Assembly: GCA_945901145.1 (NCBI GenBank)
Contig: CAMDJY010000047.1
Location: 1 to 9,136, forward strand
Direction: 5' to 3'
Length of the DNA: 9,136 bases
Source of the DNA: Legionella genomosp. 1
Lineage (GTDB): Bacteria > Pseudomonadota > Gammaproteobacteria > Legionellales > Legionellaceae
The position numbers were made by a program, and so were the translations under genes. Positions 1-8,735 of this stretch are shown piece after piece. The notes below the pieces were generated by a model, which searched no databases, was not told the DNA's origin, and saw only the letters and a program-made list of their open reading frames with translations. Position 1 is the stretch's first letter; every line of letters begins with the position of its first letter.

Positions 1-408
1 ATGTTTTTAGGCCTCACCCAAGCGGTCTGGTCGCGATCGAGTATTGAGATGAACGACTGGCAGTGTTATGCTGCCGATGCGTATCAGCAGAAATGGGTTA
101 AAACCAGCTCGTACCAGCGTATGGCTATTAATAGCGCTTTGGATGCTTGCAGAAAAGCGAGTCATTCGCCAGAGAGTTGCCAGGTTGCAAAAGAATATTG
201 TAAGTATTTGATCAATGGTCATAATACACAAGCTGAATGGCGATGTACTGCCCTCGACGATCAAGCGAAAATATGGATGAGTAATGCCTACTCCAATATT
301 GATGATGCGGCAATTGCGGCTTTGGCTTATTGCAAAGAACAAAGTTCATCCAGTGACAGTTGCTATATCAACATGGTCACTTGTAAAAATATGAATATCT
401 ATAAATAA
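1..408 (+). CDS. Cysteine-rich two-repeat secreted-type protein, hypothetical (5' end uncertain)
   Basis: I do not recognise a named family. The 135 residues contain two copies of one module: W20-x-C22, W32, C50, C60, C67, and W80-x-C82, W92, C111, C121, C128. The spacing is the same in both copies except for one extra residue between the second Trp and second Cys. Each copy has a short Ala-rich, helix-like stretch before its second Cys. Eight cysteines in a regular pattern suggest a disulfide-bonded periplasmic or secreted protein. The first eleven residues (FLGLTQAVWS after the Met) look like the end of a signal peptide rather than its beginning, with no basic n-region. The reading frame is open to the first base of the window, so the true start may lie upstream and the ATG at base 1 may be internal. 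It ends 38 bp before the FmdB-type gene. Being a real gene is fairly sure; function is unknown. Confidence 0.65.
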   Translation: MFLGLTQAVWSRSSIEMNDWQCYAADAYQQKWVKTSSYQRMAINSALDACRKASHSPESCQVAKEYCKYLINGHNTQAEWRCTALDDQAKIWMSNAYSNIDDAAIAALAYCKEQSSSSDSCYINMVTCKNMNIYK

Positions 409-446
409 TCAGCTAAAATAAGCTCAAAAGTGTTTAGGAGACCATC

Positions 447-746
447 GTGCCAATTTATGAATATCAATGTACAAGTTGTCATAAAACATTTGAATTAATT
501 CAAAAAGTGACTGATAAATCTGAGACACATTGCACTGAGTGCGGTCAAGAAACGGCGATTCGCCTGGTGTCGGCTCCTGGGTTTCAGCTTAAAGGAACGG
601 GTTGGTACGTCACTGATTTTCGTGATAAAAACAAAAAAACACCAGAAAAAGCCACGGCAACTGAGAGCAAGGCAGATACAGCCGTTGTGCCAAAAACCGA
701 AGCAACACCCACACCTACAACTTCTAAAAGCGGTGAAACAGATTGA
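447..746 (+). CDS. FmdB-family zinc-ribbon protein
   Basis: This is a 99-residue protein of the FmdB/CxxC-CxxC putative regulatory family. It opens with the family hallmark MPIYEYQC, and the zinc ribbon is formed by C8-x2-C11 and C29-x2-C32. The first 55 or so residues are the conserved domain. The remainder is a hydrophilic Lys/Thr/Glu/Pro-rich tail with no predicted fold, usual for these proteins. The start is GTG, chosen because it gives the canonical N-terminus and is preceded by TAGGAG at 435-440. Its stop overlaps the TTG start of the DUF502 gene by 4 bp, so the two are probably translationally coupled. FmdB and DUF502 genes are commonly adjacent in gammaproteobacteria. The family name comes from a regulator of methylotroph amidase, but the role in most bacteria is not established. 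Confidence 0.9.
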   Translation: MPIYEYQCTSCHKTFELIQKVTDKSETHCTECGQETAIRLVSAPGFQLKGTGWYVTDFRDKNKKTPEKATATESKADTAVVPKTEATPTPTTSKSGETD

Positions 747-1390
747 AATTTAAACCCATACGCAGTTATTTATTAGCCGGACTCGTTGTTTGGTTGCCTA
801 TTTTAGTTACCATTGGTATTTTGCGTTTCATCGTCGATTTGCTTGATCAATCGATAGCCTTATTGCCGCATGCCTATCAACCTGAACGTTGGATTGGTTA
901 TCATCTTCCCGGTCTTGGCGTTTTACTATCTTTGTTGTTATTGTTTTTTACAGGTCTCTTGGCAACCAATTTTTTAGGTCAAAGGCTCGTATCTTGGAGC
1001 GAGGCGATTCTTGATAGAATTCCACTGGTACGAACGATTTATAATGCGACCAAACAAGTGATTCAAGCGATTTTCTCGACCAATAGTCAAGCATTTCGTA
1101 AAGTGTTACTGATTGAATATCCAAGAAAAGGTTTATGGACGGTTGCTTTTCAAACTGCGGTCACCGCACCAGAAATCACCCAACATACAGGCATAGAGAT
1201 GCTTTCGGTTTTTGTGCCAACCACACCTAATCCAACTGGCGGTTTTCTCATGATGATCCCTAAAAACGATGTGATCGAATTAAGCATGAGTGTTGATGAA
1301 GCCTTTAAACTGATTATCTCTTTAGGCGTCATGCAAGGTAAATCCCCAATAGCACATCATGATGATGCCAACGACTCCTCCACACACTGA
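743..1390 (+). CDS. DUF502 family inner-membrane protein
   Basis: This 215-residue protein matches the DUF502 family over its whole length. There are two hydrophobic segments, about residues 9-31 and 57-79. They are followed by the family signature around DRIPLVRTIYNATKQV and a soluble domain that includes VFVPTTPNPTGGFLMMIP. It is expected in the cytoplasmic membrane; the function of the family is unknown. The start is TTG at 743, inside the TTGA overlap with the FmdB stop. No in-frame ATG lies upstream, and a downstream ATG would remove the membrane segments, so coupled initiation at TTG is most likely. The 3' end overlaps mutH by up to 32 bp. In several relatives the FmdB-DUF502 pair precedes aspS; here mutH occupies that place. 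Family assignment is firm; the physiological role is open. Confidence 0.9.
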   Translation: MKFKPIRSYLLAGLVVWLPILVTIGILRFIVDLLDQSIALLPHAYQPERWIGYHLPGLGVLLSLLLLFFTGLLATNFLGQRLVSWSEAILDRIPLVRTIYNATKQVIQAIFSTNSQAFRKVLLIEYPRKGLWTVAFQTAVTAPEITQHTGIEMLSVFVPTTPNPTGGFLMMIPKNDVIELSMSVDEAFKLIISLGVMQGKSPIAHHDDANDSSTH

Positions 1391-2027
1391 AGCTGATTTA
1401 TTACTAAGATGTCGGCAAATAGAGGGTTTGACCGTTAATCAACTGCTACAACAAGTGCCAATAGCTATAGCCCGTGAGGCTTCCAGGCGCAAGGGGGCAG
1501 TAGGCATGTTGCTCGAGCGAATGTTAGGGGCTGAAGCTGGTAACCAAGCCGCACCTGATTTTAGCCATCTGGGGGTCGAATTAAAAACACTGCCAATTGG
1601 TCTTGATGGCAAACCCATTGAATCAACTTTTATTACGACAATTCCCTTATTAACTATTCACCAACAAAAGTGGCAAACATCGACTTGTTTTTTAAAATTA
1701 AAGCGGGTACTTTGGCTCCCGATTGAAGCTGATAGCAGTTTACCGTTGATGCATCGGCGCGTTGGACGGGCCTTTTTGTGGTCGCCAACCCCAGAACAAG
1801 AACTTATTCTAGAACAAGATTGGGTTTTATTAACAAATATGATTACAGCAGGAGCATTAGACGAAATCAGTGCTCACATCGGTCGATATCTGCAAATCAG
1901 ACCCAAAGCAGCACATGGGCAAGTTTTAACCGATAGTTTTGATCGTGTCGGTAATCGCATGAAAACTTTACCGCGGGGATTTTATCTGCGTCGACGTTTT
2001 ACTGAATTACTTATTCCAGCCAAATAA
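1359..2027 (+). CDS. mutH: DNA mismatch repair endonuclease MutH
   Basis: MutH nicks the unmethylated strand at hemimethylated GATC sites once activated by MutS and MutL, giving strand discrimination in methyl-directed mismatch repair. The 222 residues match the family along the full length (E. coli MutH is about 229). The PD-(D/E)xK-type active site is intact: D67, E74 and K76 in the segment DFSHLGVELKT, with an additional conserved acidic residue E53 in LLERMLGA. Further family blocks are LKRVLWLPIE, RRVGRAFLWSP, YLQIRPKAAHG and the C-terminal TLPRGFYLRRRFT. Three consecutive ATG codons (1359, 1362, 1365) all lie inside the DUF502 gene and no Shine-Dalgarno sequence sits just upstream, so the exact start is uncertain by two codons and translation probably depends on coupling. 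mutS, mutL and dam are not in the window. Confidence 0.95.
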   Translation: MMMPTTPPHTEADLLLRCRQIEGLTVNQLLQQVPIAIAREASRRKGAVGMLLERMLGAEAGNQAAPDFSHLGVELKTLPIGLDGKPIESTFITTIPLLTIHQQKWQTSTCFLKLKRVLWLPIEADSSLPLMHRRVGRAFLWSPTPEQELILEQDWVLLTNMITAGALDEISAHIGRYLQIRPKAAHGQVLTDSFDRVGNRMKTLPRGFYLRRRFTELLIPAK

Positions 2028-2090
2028 TGCGCACTAATAATTAAATCTTATCAATAAGTTGCAAGATGCAAAAAAATTAAATAAAAAAAA

Positions 2091-2119
2091 TTGACCGCAG
2101 CAACACAGTAGATTAATCT
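2091..2119 (+). promoter_or_regulatory. Probable sigma70-type promoter for the OMP/collagen-like unit
   Basis: In the 131-bp gap after mutH, TTGACC (2091-2096) is followed after exactly 17 bp by TAATCT (2114-2119). The upstream flank is A-rich (2070-2090) and resembles an UP element. Transcription starting near 2126 would give a leader of about 33 nt carrying the strong ribosome site GGAGGG at 2148-2153. The -35 match is good and the -10 match only moderate. Confidence 0.4.
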
Positions 2120-2158
2120 GAGTTACGACTGAGCTTATAATTTTTTTGGAGGGATTCC

Positions 2159-2836
2159 ATGTTTAAAAAACTTCACCTGATACCTATTGGCTGTAGTTTA
2201 TCTTTTTCTGTGTTAGCCGGTACAGTAGGTACAGTTGCTGCACCTGTAGAGACACATCCTTGGTCAGTTGTAGGTAGCATTGGATACACCTACTACCAAA
2301 ACGCAGCACAAGCTGGTGGCACACCGGTTGGTCGTTTAGGGATTGCCAAAGATATTTTTAACTTAGGCGATACCGGTATAGGTAGCGAGTTCTTAGACAC
2401 ATCTTCTATGCACATCGGCTTAGAGTTTGGCGTACAAAATGGCAACCGTTTTTCTCTTTCAACACCCCAAGCAAATTTAAACGCTCTGGGTGGTTTACCG
2501 ATTTGGACAACTGCGAAACCCATGCTTGATTTACTCGGCACTTTAAAATTTGCGCCTATGACTGATGTACCTGTATTTTTAATTGCCAAAGGTGGTGTTG
2601 CTTGGCGTGAGTGGGCTTTAGAGCGAGATACAATCAATAACGTTTCACAAGCAGCAGGTGAAATTCAAGGCGGCATTGGCATGCCAATTGCTGACTCAGC
2701 AACCTTAAGCATTCTTTATCAAGGAATTTTTGGTTCAAGCCCTAACTTTACTGTGAATACTGCCGCAGCAACAGGTCATATCAATAACATTCCTGTACAA
2801 AACGGTGTGTTATTAAGTTTAAGCCTAACACTCTAA
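2159..2836 (+). CDS. Outer membrane beta-barrel protein (OmpA/OmpW-like small porin fold), hypothetical
   Basis: A 225-residue exported protein with an N-terminal signal sequence (MFKK, then a hydrophobic core to about residue 20-28). The mature part is rich in alternating hydrophobic/polar stretches separated by Gly/Asn/Pro-rich turns, for example WSVVGSIGYTYY near the start, MHIGLEFGVQNG, and LLGTLKFA followed by VFLIAKGGVAW. It ends in a strand-like segment GVLLSLSLTL. This pattern fits a small, roughly 8-stranded barrel as seen in opacity-type or OmpA-like surface proteins. The last residue is Leu rather than the more usual Phe. The Cys at 12 is not in an acceptable lipobox because Pro occupies -3. 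The start is preceded by GGAGGG at 2148-2153, five bases from ATG. The next gene begins 37 bp downstream with no terminator between, so the two are probably co-transcribed. Substrate or partner cannot be inferred. Confidence 0.75.
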   Translation: MFKKLHLIPIGCSLSFSVLAGTVGTVAAPVETHPWSVVGSIGYTYYQNAAQAGGTPVGRLGIAKDIFNLGDTGIGSEFLDTSSMHIGLEFGVQNGNRFSLSTPQANLNALGGLPIWTTAKPMLDLLGTLKFAPMTDVPVFLIAKGGVAWREWALERDTINNVSQAAGEIQGGIGMPIADSATLSILYQGIFGSSPNFTVNTAAATGHINNIPVQNGVLLSLSLTL

Positions 2837-2873
2837 GCTTAGTTCGTTTAATTCTTTATGTTAAGGATGATTT

Positions 2874-3938
2874 ATGAAGCCACAAATCAAATTATTAAGT
2901 AGTCTTCTATTCGCAACAGCCGCATCACAAGGTTTTGCAGTCAACAATAACCCCGCGTCAGTAGATTATGTGCAAAATTATGTAACAAATTACGTGAATT
3001 CAGCACTTGCAGGAGAGAGTAACTCTGGTCTTAAAGGCAATACCGGAGCAACTGGTGCTACAGGAGCAACTGGTGCTACTGGGGCAACTGGAACAGATGG
3101 AACAGATGGATCTAAAGGAGCAACTGGTGCTACAGGAGCAACTGGTGCTACCGGGGCAACTGGTGTAAAAGGAGCAACTGGAACCGATGGAACAAATGGA
3201 TCTAACGGTGCCACTGGACCAACTGGCGCAACCGGCGCAACCGGCTCTGGCGCTTCATATGCAGTTGGTGATCTTGCCTTTGGTGGTATTGTTGCTTTTG
3301 TTGATGACTCTGGGGCACACGGGTTGACAGTGGCTTGTTCTGATGCAAGGACCTCAAATGGCGGATCAAGCTCAAGCCAGGTTGATCTTTCTGAAGGAAC
3401 CTCTAGTGGTTCATGCAATGATACGGATAGCGATTCTTGTTTTACTATCAATGAAGGAAATACCACTACATACACCGGTAATAGTGGCAATGGTATTGGG
3501 TCAGGCTTATATAACTCTGCACTCTTATCAGCACTACAATCAACAAAAGGAAATAATAGACTAGTTGCGTCAGCTGTGGCATCTCTGGCTGGTTATGCAA
3601 ATGATGGTGGATTTTGTAACCCAAGAACTGGAACTAAGGGAACTTCTTATACTAGTGATACTGTATGTTGGAGTTACTATTTACCATCTGAATTTGAGGC
3701 AGAACTGGTTGCGGCTAAATATTCTACGATTAATACAGCCATTGCAAATAAATGTCCTTCATCTAATTCACAGCAAATTTCCTCAAGCACTTATTGGACA
3801 TCAACACAGCAAGCTTATTCAACTTCTGGTTCTGGTCAGAGCACAGATTTAGTTTATACAATTGTTTATTCTACGAGGGTAGTCGGGACTGCTAAGAATG
3901 GTGACTATAATAGAGTCAGAGCAGTCAGAGCATTCTAA
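2874..3938 (+). CDS. Lcl-like collagen-like surface protein with C-terminal Lcl/DUF1566-type domain
   Basis: A 354-residue protein with the domain order of Legionella Lcl, an adhesin known for glycosaminoglycan binding, autoaggregation and biofilm formation. Residues 1-22 are a signal peptide ending GFA. Residues 29-46 form a putative amphipathic helix with a repeated YVxN pattern (Y32, Y36, Y40). Residues 52-126 hold 25 uninterrupted Gly-X-Y triplets, 14 of them Gly-Ala-Thr, with only one proline. Residues 129-354 resemble the Lcl C-terminal domain: [16 protein letters not shown] at its start, W266 followed by [16 protein letters not shown] at 307-311, and a terminal RVRAVRAF. Cysteines including C155 and C265 could form disulfides. 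AAGGA at 2863-2867 lies six bases before the ATG. It follows the OMP gene closely and a strong terminator closes the unit. Homology is clear at the architecture level; a ligand is not shown, and orthology to Lcl itself would need an alignment. Confidence 0.88.
   Translation: MKPQIKLLSSLLFATAASQGFAVNNNPASVDYVQNYVTNYVNSALAGESNSGLKGNTGATGATGATGATGATGTDGTDGSKGATGATGATGATGATGVKGATGTDGTNGSNGATGPTGATGATGSGASYAVGDLAFGGIVAFVDDSGAHGLTVACSDARTSNGGSSSSQVDLSEGTSSGSCNDTDSDSCFTINEGNTTTYTGNSGNGIGSGLYNSALLSALQSTKGNNRLVASAVASLAGYANDGGFCNPRTGTKGTSYTSDTVCWSYYLPSEFEAELVAAKYSTINTAIANKCPSSNSQQISSSTYWTSTQQAYSTSGSGQSTDLVYTIVYSTRVVGTAKNGDYNRVRAVRAF
3027..3251 (+). repeat. Collagen-triplet coding repeat array with near-identical DNA copies
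   Basis: The array encodes the 25 Gly-X-Y triplets. At the DNA level 3045-3091 and 3117-3163 are 46/47 identical, offset by 72 bp (eight triplets). A second pair, 3084-3118 and 3174-3208, is 32/35 identical and offset by 90 bp. The basic tile is an 18-bp unit, GGAGCAACTGGTGCTACA. The identity extends to third codon positions, which points to recent duplication rather than protein-level constraint alone. The last part (3205-3250) has drifted in codon use. Confidence 0.9.
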
Positions 3939-3956
3939 TTTTCTATATTAATTTCA

Positions 3957-3987
3957 CAAAAGGGGCATCTTTGCCCCTTTTGTTTTT
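3957..3987 (+). terminator. Rho-independent terminator of the OMP/collagen-like unit
   Basis: A perfect 11-bp stem, CAAAAGGGGCA (3957-3967) pairing with TGCCCCTTTTG (3972-3982), encloses the loop TCTT and is followed at once by TTTTT (3983-3987). It lies 18 bp after the stop codon of the collagen-like gene and separates that unit from the lol genes. Confidence 0.93.
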
Positions 3988-4006
3988 CAGATAACTTCAT
4001 TACAAT
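3980..4006 (+). promoter_or_regulatory. Tentative promoter for the lol genes
   Basis: The strong terminator just upstream means the lol genes need their own promoter in this 93-bp gap. TACAAT (4001-4006) is a good -10 match. The only -35-like sequence is TTGTTT (3980-3985), embedded in the terminator tail with a short 15-bp spacer. The predicted transcript would start near 4013 and carry a leader of about 19 nt. Confidence 0.25.
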
Positions 4007-4031
4007 AAATCTTTGAATTCTAGATTCACTT

Positions 4032-5276
4032 ATGTTTAAACCACTTCCGATATTCATTGGTCTTCGCTATACACGGTCTCGCAAGAAAAATCATTTTGTG
4101 TCGTTTATTTCTTTAACTTCTATGCTGGGCATTGCTTTGGGTGTTGCTGTATTGATTACGGTTTTGTCGGTGATGAATGGCTTTGATGAGGAAATTCATA
4201 AGCGCTTTTTTGGTATGACTCCAGAAATTACGATTGATGGAGTCAATGACCGAATTGAGGCTTGGCCTGAAGTGGCTCAGCAAATTCAGTCAACGCCAGG
4301 GGTGAAAGCCGTTGCGCCATTTATTGGCGGGCAGGGGCTATTGACGTTTGACGGCCAGGTAGCTCCTGTGGCGTTTAATGGCATTTTGCCTGAAAAAGAA
4401 GAGCACATTACCCATTTACGCGATAAATTATTATTAGGCAAACTTGATGGTCTTGAGCATTTCGGTATGGTGATTGGTAGGGGATTGGCTGAGCATTTAG
4501 GGGTGATGCTAGGCGATCAGGTGACTCTCATGATTCCTGAAGCCAGTGTCACGCCAGCTGGCATGATTCCGCGCTTTAAACGTTTTAAAATTAAGGGCAT
4601 TTTTTCTGCAGGATCGGGTTTTGGTTTTGAAAATAAATTGGTATTTATTCATTTAAATGATGCGCAGAAATTTATGCAACTGGGTGAGGCAATCTCCGGG
4701 TTTAAACTTAAAATTAAGCATATTTATGACGCACCATTATTATCCGAAGAAATTGCGGCACGCTTGGGCGCGGATTATCGTGTTGGTAATTGGACTGATC
4801 AATTTGGTGCTTTTTTCCAGGCAGTGAAAATTGAAAAAACCATGATGTTTTTGATTTTATTATTAATTATTGGTGTTGCTGCCTTTAACTTAATTTCTTC
4901 TCTGGTGATGGTCGTCAATGATAAACAAGCTGAAATTGCAATTATGCGCACGCTAGGGGCGACACCTGATTTTATTTTAAGCATATTTATCGTGCAGGGC
5001 ATGATGGTGGGCACCGTTGGCACGATTTTAGGATTAATTTCAGGTTTACTACTCGCGATGAATGCACCAGAAATTGTCGCTTGGTTGCAATCGTTTTGGG
5101 ATGTGAATTTAATGTCATCCAATGTCTACTGGGTTGACTATTTGCCCTCTAAAATTATGCTGACGGATTTAATTAAAGTGTGTGTTGCAGCATTAACTAT
5201 GAGTTTTTTAGCAACTATTTATCCGGCTTGGCGCGCCTCAAAAACTATTATTGCTGAGGCTTTACATTATGAATGA
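4032..5276 (+). CDS. lolC: LolC/LolE-type lipoprotein-releasing ABC transporter permease (possibly LolF)
   Basis: Membrane subunit of the complex that extracts outer-membrane-bound lipoproteins from the inner membrane and hands them to the chaperone LolA. The 414 residues show the family layout: an N-terminal membrane helix (about 22-48, including [19 protein letters not shown]), a large periplasmic domain (about 49-268), then three helices near 271-296, 314-345 and 380-402, ending [18 protein letters not shown]. The segment [19 protein letters not shown] (167-185) corresponds to the LolC hook that binds LolA; LolE lacks it. The N-terminus [12 protein letters not shown] matches the family, supporting the ATG at 4032 although no clear Shine-Dalgarno sequence precedes it. 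Its 3' end overlaps lolD by 8 bp. No second permease gene follows lolD, so this may be the single homodimeric LolF-type permease known from other gammaproteobacteria. Confidence 0.93.
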   Translation: MFKPLPIFIGLRYTRSRKKNHFVSFISLTSMLGIALGVAVLITVLSVMNGFDEEIHKRFFGMTPEITIDGVNDRIEAWPEVAQQIQSTPGVKAVAPFIGGQGLLTFDGQVAPVAFNGILPEKEEHITHLRDKLLLGKLDGLEHFGMVIGRGLAEHLGVMLGDQVTLMIPEASVTPAGMIPRFKRFKIKGIFSAGSGFGFENKLVFIHLNDAQKFMQLGEAISGFKLKIKHIYDAPLLSEEIAARLGADYRVGNWTDQFGAFFQAVKIEKTMMFLILLLIIGVAAFNLISSLVMVVNDKQAEIAIMRTLGATPDFILSIFIVQGMMVGTVGTILGLISGLLLAMNAPEIVAWLQSFWDVNLMSSNVYWVDYLPSKIMLTDLIKVCVAALTMSFLATIYPAWRASKTIIAEALHYE

Positions 5277-5949
5277 TGTGATTATTACAGCGCGTGCGCT
5301 GCAAAAATCTTACCAAGATGCACGCGGTCTCGTGCGGGTTTTGGATGCAATTGATTTTTCGATTTATCAAGGCGATCGTATTGCCATTGTTGGCCCGTCT
5401 GGTTCAGGTAAAAGTACTTTGTTGCATTTACTCGGCGGGCTTGACCAACCCACATCTGGTCAAGTATTGGCACATGGTCAGGATTGGCAGCAACTGACTG
5501 AAAAACAGCGCTGTGCCTTAAGAAACCAAGCGTTTGGTTTTGTGTATCAATTTCACCATTTATTGCCAGAATTTACGGCTTTGGAAAATGTTGCCATGCC
5601 CCTGGTCATTGGCCAGCTATCAATAAAAGATGCGTACGCACGGGCTGAACATATTTTAAATGAAGTTGGCCTAAGTAGCCGACTTGATCATAAACCGGCG
5701 CAGTTATCTGGAGGCGAACGCCAACGCGTTGCTATTGCACGTGCACTGGTGCATCGACCTCAGTGTGTTTTTGCCGATGAACCGACAGGGAACTTAGACC
5801 AAACAACAGCAAATCAAGTGTTTGAACTCATGCTTAATTTAAATCAAAAATTCAAAACAGCACTGGTCATTGTTACGCATGATCAACGTTTAGCTCAACA
5901 AATGGATATTATCATGACCTTAAAAGAAGGTACACTGACTCAACAATGA
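5269..5949 (+). CDS. lolD: Lipoprotein-releasing system ATP-binding protein LolD
   Basis: Cytoplasmic ATPase that powers lipoprotein release by the Lol permease. The 226 residues carry every ABC motif: Walker [10 protein letters not shown] (42-50), Q-loop Q94 in [20 protein letters not shown] (a LolD-type sequence), signature [15 protein letters not shown] from 146, Walker B ending D170-E171, and the H-loop His204 in [18 protein letters not shown] after Walker A is also typical of LolD. I chose the ATG at 5269 rather than the TTG at 5251. It gives the usual MND-x-I-type N-terminus, overlaps the permease stop by only 8 bp, and has TGAGG (5255-5259) as a plausible ribosome site. Translation is probably coupled to the permease gene. 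Confidence 0.95.
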   Translation: MNDVIITARALQKSYQDARGLVRVLDAIDFSIYQGDRIAIVGPSGSGKSTLLHLLGGLDQPTSGQVLAHGQDWQQLTEKQRCALRNQAFGFVYQFHHLLPEFTALENVAMPLVIGQLSIKDAYARAEHILNEVGLSSRLDHKPAQLSGGERQRVAIARALVHRPQCVFADEPTGNLDQTTANQVFELMLNLNQKFKTALVIVTHDQRLAQQMDIIMTLKEGTLTQQ

Positions 5950-6044
5950 ATTAAAAAGTCTACAAGCATAAAAAAATGTCGATTTTTACTTCAATTTAAG
6001 TTAAAGTTTGCAGCAAAATACCTAAGTACTCAGATGAGGAATGA

Positions 6045-7967
<1,923 letters not shown>

Positions 7968-7971
<4 letters not shown>

Positions 7972-8447
7972 AATTCTTTTATATTCGCCTATTTTTTATG
8001 ATCTTGATAGCATTTATTTTGACAGTGATGTCTGTGCCTTGGGCTCTCGAATCGTTGCGTCCTTGTTGGATTTTGTTGTTAATGGTTTATTTACAAATTT
8101 ATTTTCCAAATATATACCATGTAAGCTTGATGATACTGCTTGGTTTAATCCTCGATGTTTTAAGTGCAAGCATCATTGGTCAGCACGTATTTGCACTTAG
8201 TTTGGCAGCTTGGTGCGTTTCCGGACGCGCTAGGCGATTTAAGTTTTTTTCAATGCCGCAACAAATGGCTTGGATTTTTTTGATCAGCACGATTTATACG
8301 CTGACATTGATGGTATCAAATCTCATGTTAGGATTTACAGTCAATCAGAGCATGTTGTTATCTATTTTAGTTAATATGCTTATCTGGCCTTGGATTAGGC
8401 ATGTTTTGAATTTAACTTTATCATTCCGTACTTCTGCTACACTATAA
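7968..8447 (+). CDS. mreD: Rod shape-determining protein MreD
   Basis: Small multi-pass inner-membrane partner of MreC in the elongation complex. The 159 residues are strongly hydrophobic, with about five membrane segments, and match MreD in length (E. coli about 162) and pattern. Near the start is VMSVPWALESLRPCWILLL, where RP-x-W is a family feature. Further along is a GLILDVLSASIIGQHVFALS segment, another recognisable block. It starts at GTG 7968 in a 4-bp overlap with mreC. Its position after mreC makes the assignment secure. Confidence 0.93.
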
Positions 8448-8477
8448 ATAATAAATAATAAATTTATAGGTGATGCT

Positions 8478-8735
8478 ATGGGGAAGCTACTTTCGTATCT
8501 TTTGGTGATGCTACTAAGTTTCGCCTCCTATGCAACATCAAGTGTTGATGGCTATTGGAACGCTCCAGGGGTGACGGTGACGCAACCTCATGTTTGGGGA
8601 AATCCAGGGGTGATGGTAACAGATACTTTAGGACGTTTGGCACCTATGAGTGCATCACAGCCTTGTGTTTTAGTGCGGCAATGTTTTGAAACGGGAAATT
8701 GTGTGCAACGCCAGGTGTGCGATCGTCGCCGCTAA
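8478..8735 (+). CDS. Small secreted protein with regularly spaced cysteines, hypothetical
   Basis: An 85-residue protein that I cannot assign to a family. Residues 1-19 are a signal peptide (MGKLL, hydrophobic core, ending SYA). The mature part has an imperfect internal repeat, PGVTVT at 30-35 and PGVMVTD some 13 residues later, also visible in the DNA as two copies of CCAGGGGTGA. The C-terminus holds four cysteines at exact six-residue intervals: C63, C69, C75, C81 (C-x5-C-x5-C-x5-C), ending CDRRR. It is likely periplasmic or secreted and disulfide-bonded. The ATG has a good ribosome site, AGGTGA (8468-8473). It begins 30 bp after mreD with no terminator between, so it may be the last gene of the mre transcript. 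Its last 66 bp overlap a convergent gene on the other strand. Coding status is likely; function is unknown. Confidence 0.68.
   Translation: MGKLLSYLLVMLLSFASYATSSVDGYWNAPGVTVTQPHVWGNPGVMVTDTLGRLAPMSASQPCVLVRQCFETGNCVQRQVCDRRR

Noticed and set aside
7..342. Minus-strand open frame opposite the two-repeat cysteine protein
   Set aside because: The plus-strand frame shows a clear internal duplication with matched Trp/Cys spacing; the antisense frame shows nothing comparable.
2136..2141. TATAAT just before the OMP gene as its -10 box
   Set aside because: A start from it would fall within the ribosome binding site at 2148-2153, and the -35 position (TTAATC) is poor. The pair at 2091-2119 fits better.
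3045..3208. Direct repeats considered as a CRISPR or tandem satellite array
   Set aside because: There are no unique spacers of constant length, and all units are multiples of nine in frame within a collagen-type coding sequence.
2990..3490. A long minus-strand open frame of 166 codons rich in Pro-Val-Ala repeats
   Set aside because: It is the mirror of the Gly-Ala-Thr repeat array; the repeats keep the opposite frame open. The plus-strand protein has a signal peptide, a recognisable C-terminal domain and a ribosome site.
4799..5122. Minus-strand open frame inside the Lol permease gene
   Set aside because: It is opposite conserved membrane helices of a well-matched family and has no features of its own.
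5251..5268. TTG at 5251 as the start of lolD
   Set aside because: It would add six residues not seen in LolD proteins and place the likely ribosome site inside the gene; ATG at 5269 fits the family.
5972..5987. AAAAAT-GTCG-ATTTTT hairpin between lolD and mreB as a terminator
   Set aside because: The stem is six A/T pairs only and would be unstable; no GC pairs and no separate T-run.
5996..6024. TTAAGT, 17 bp, TACCTA as an mreB promoter
   Set aside because: Both hexamers match the consensus poorly; the gap may hold a promoter but the sequence does not let me place it.
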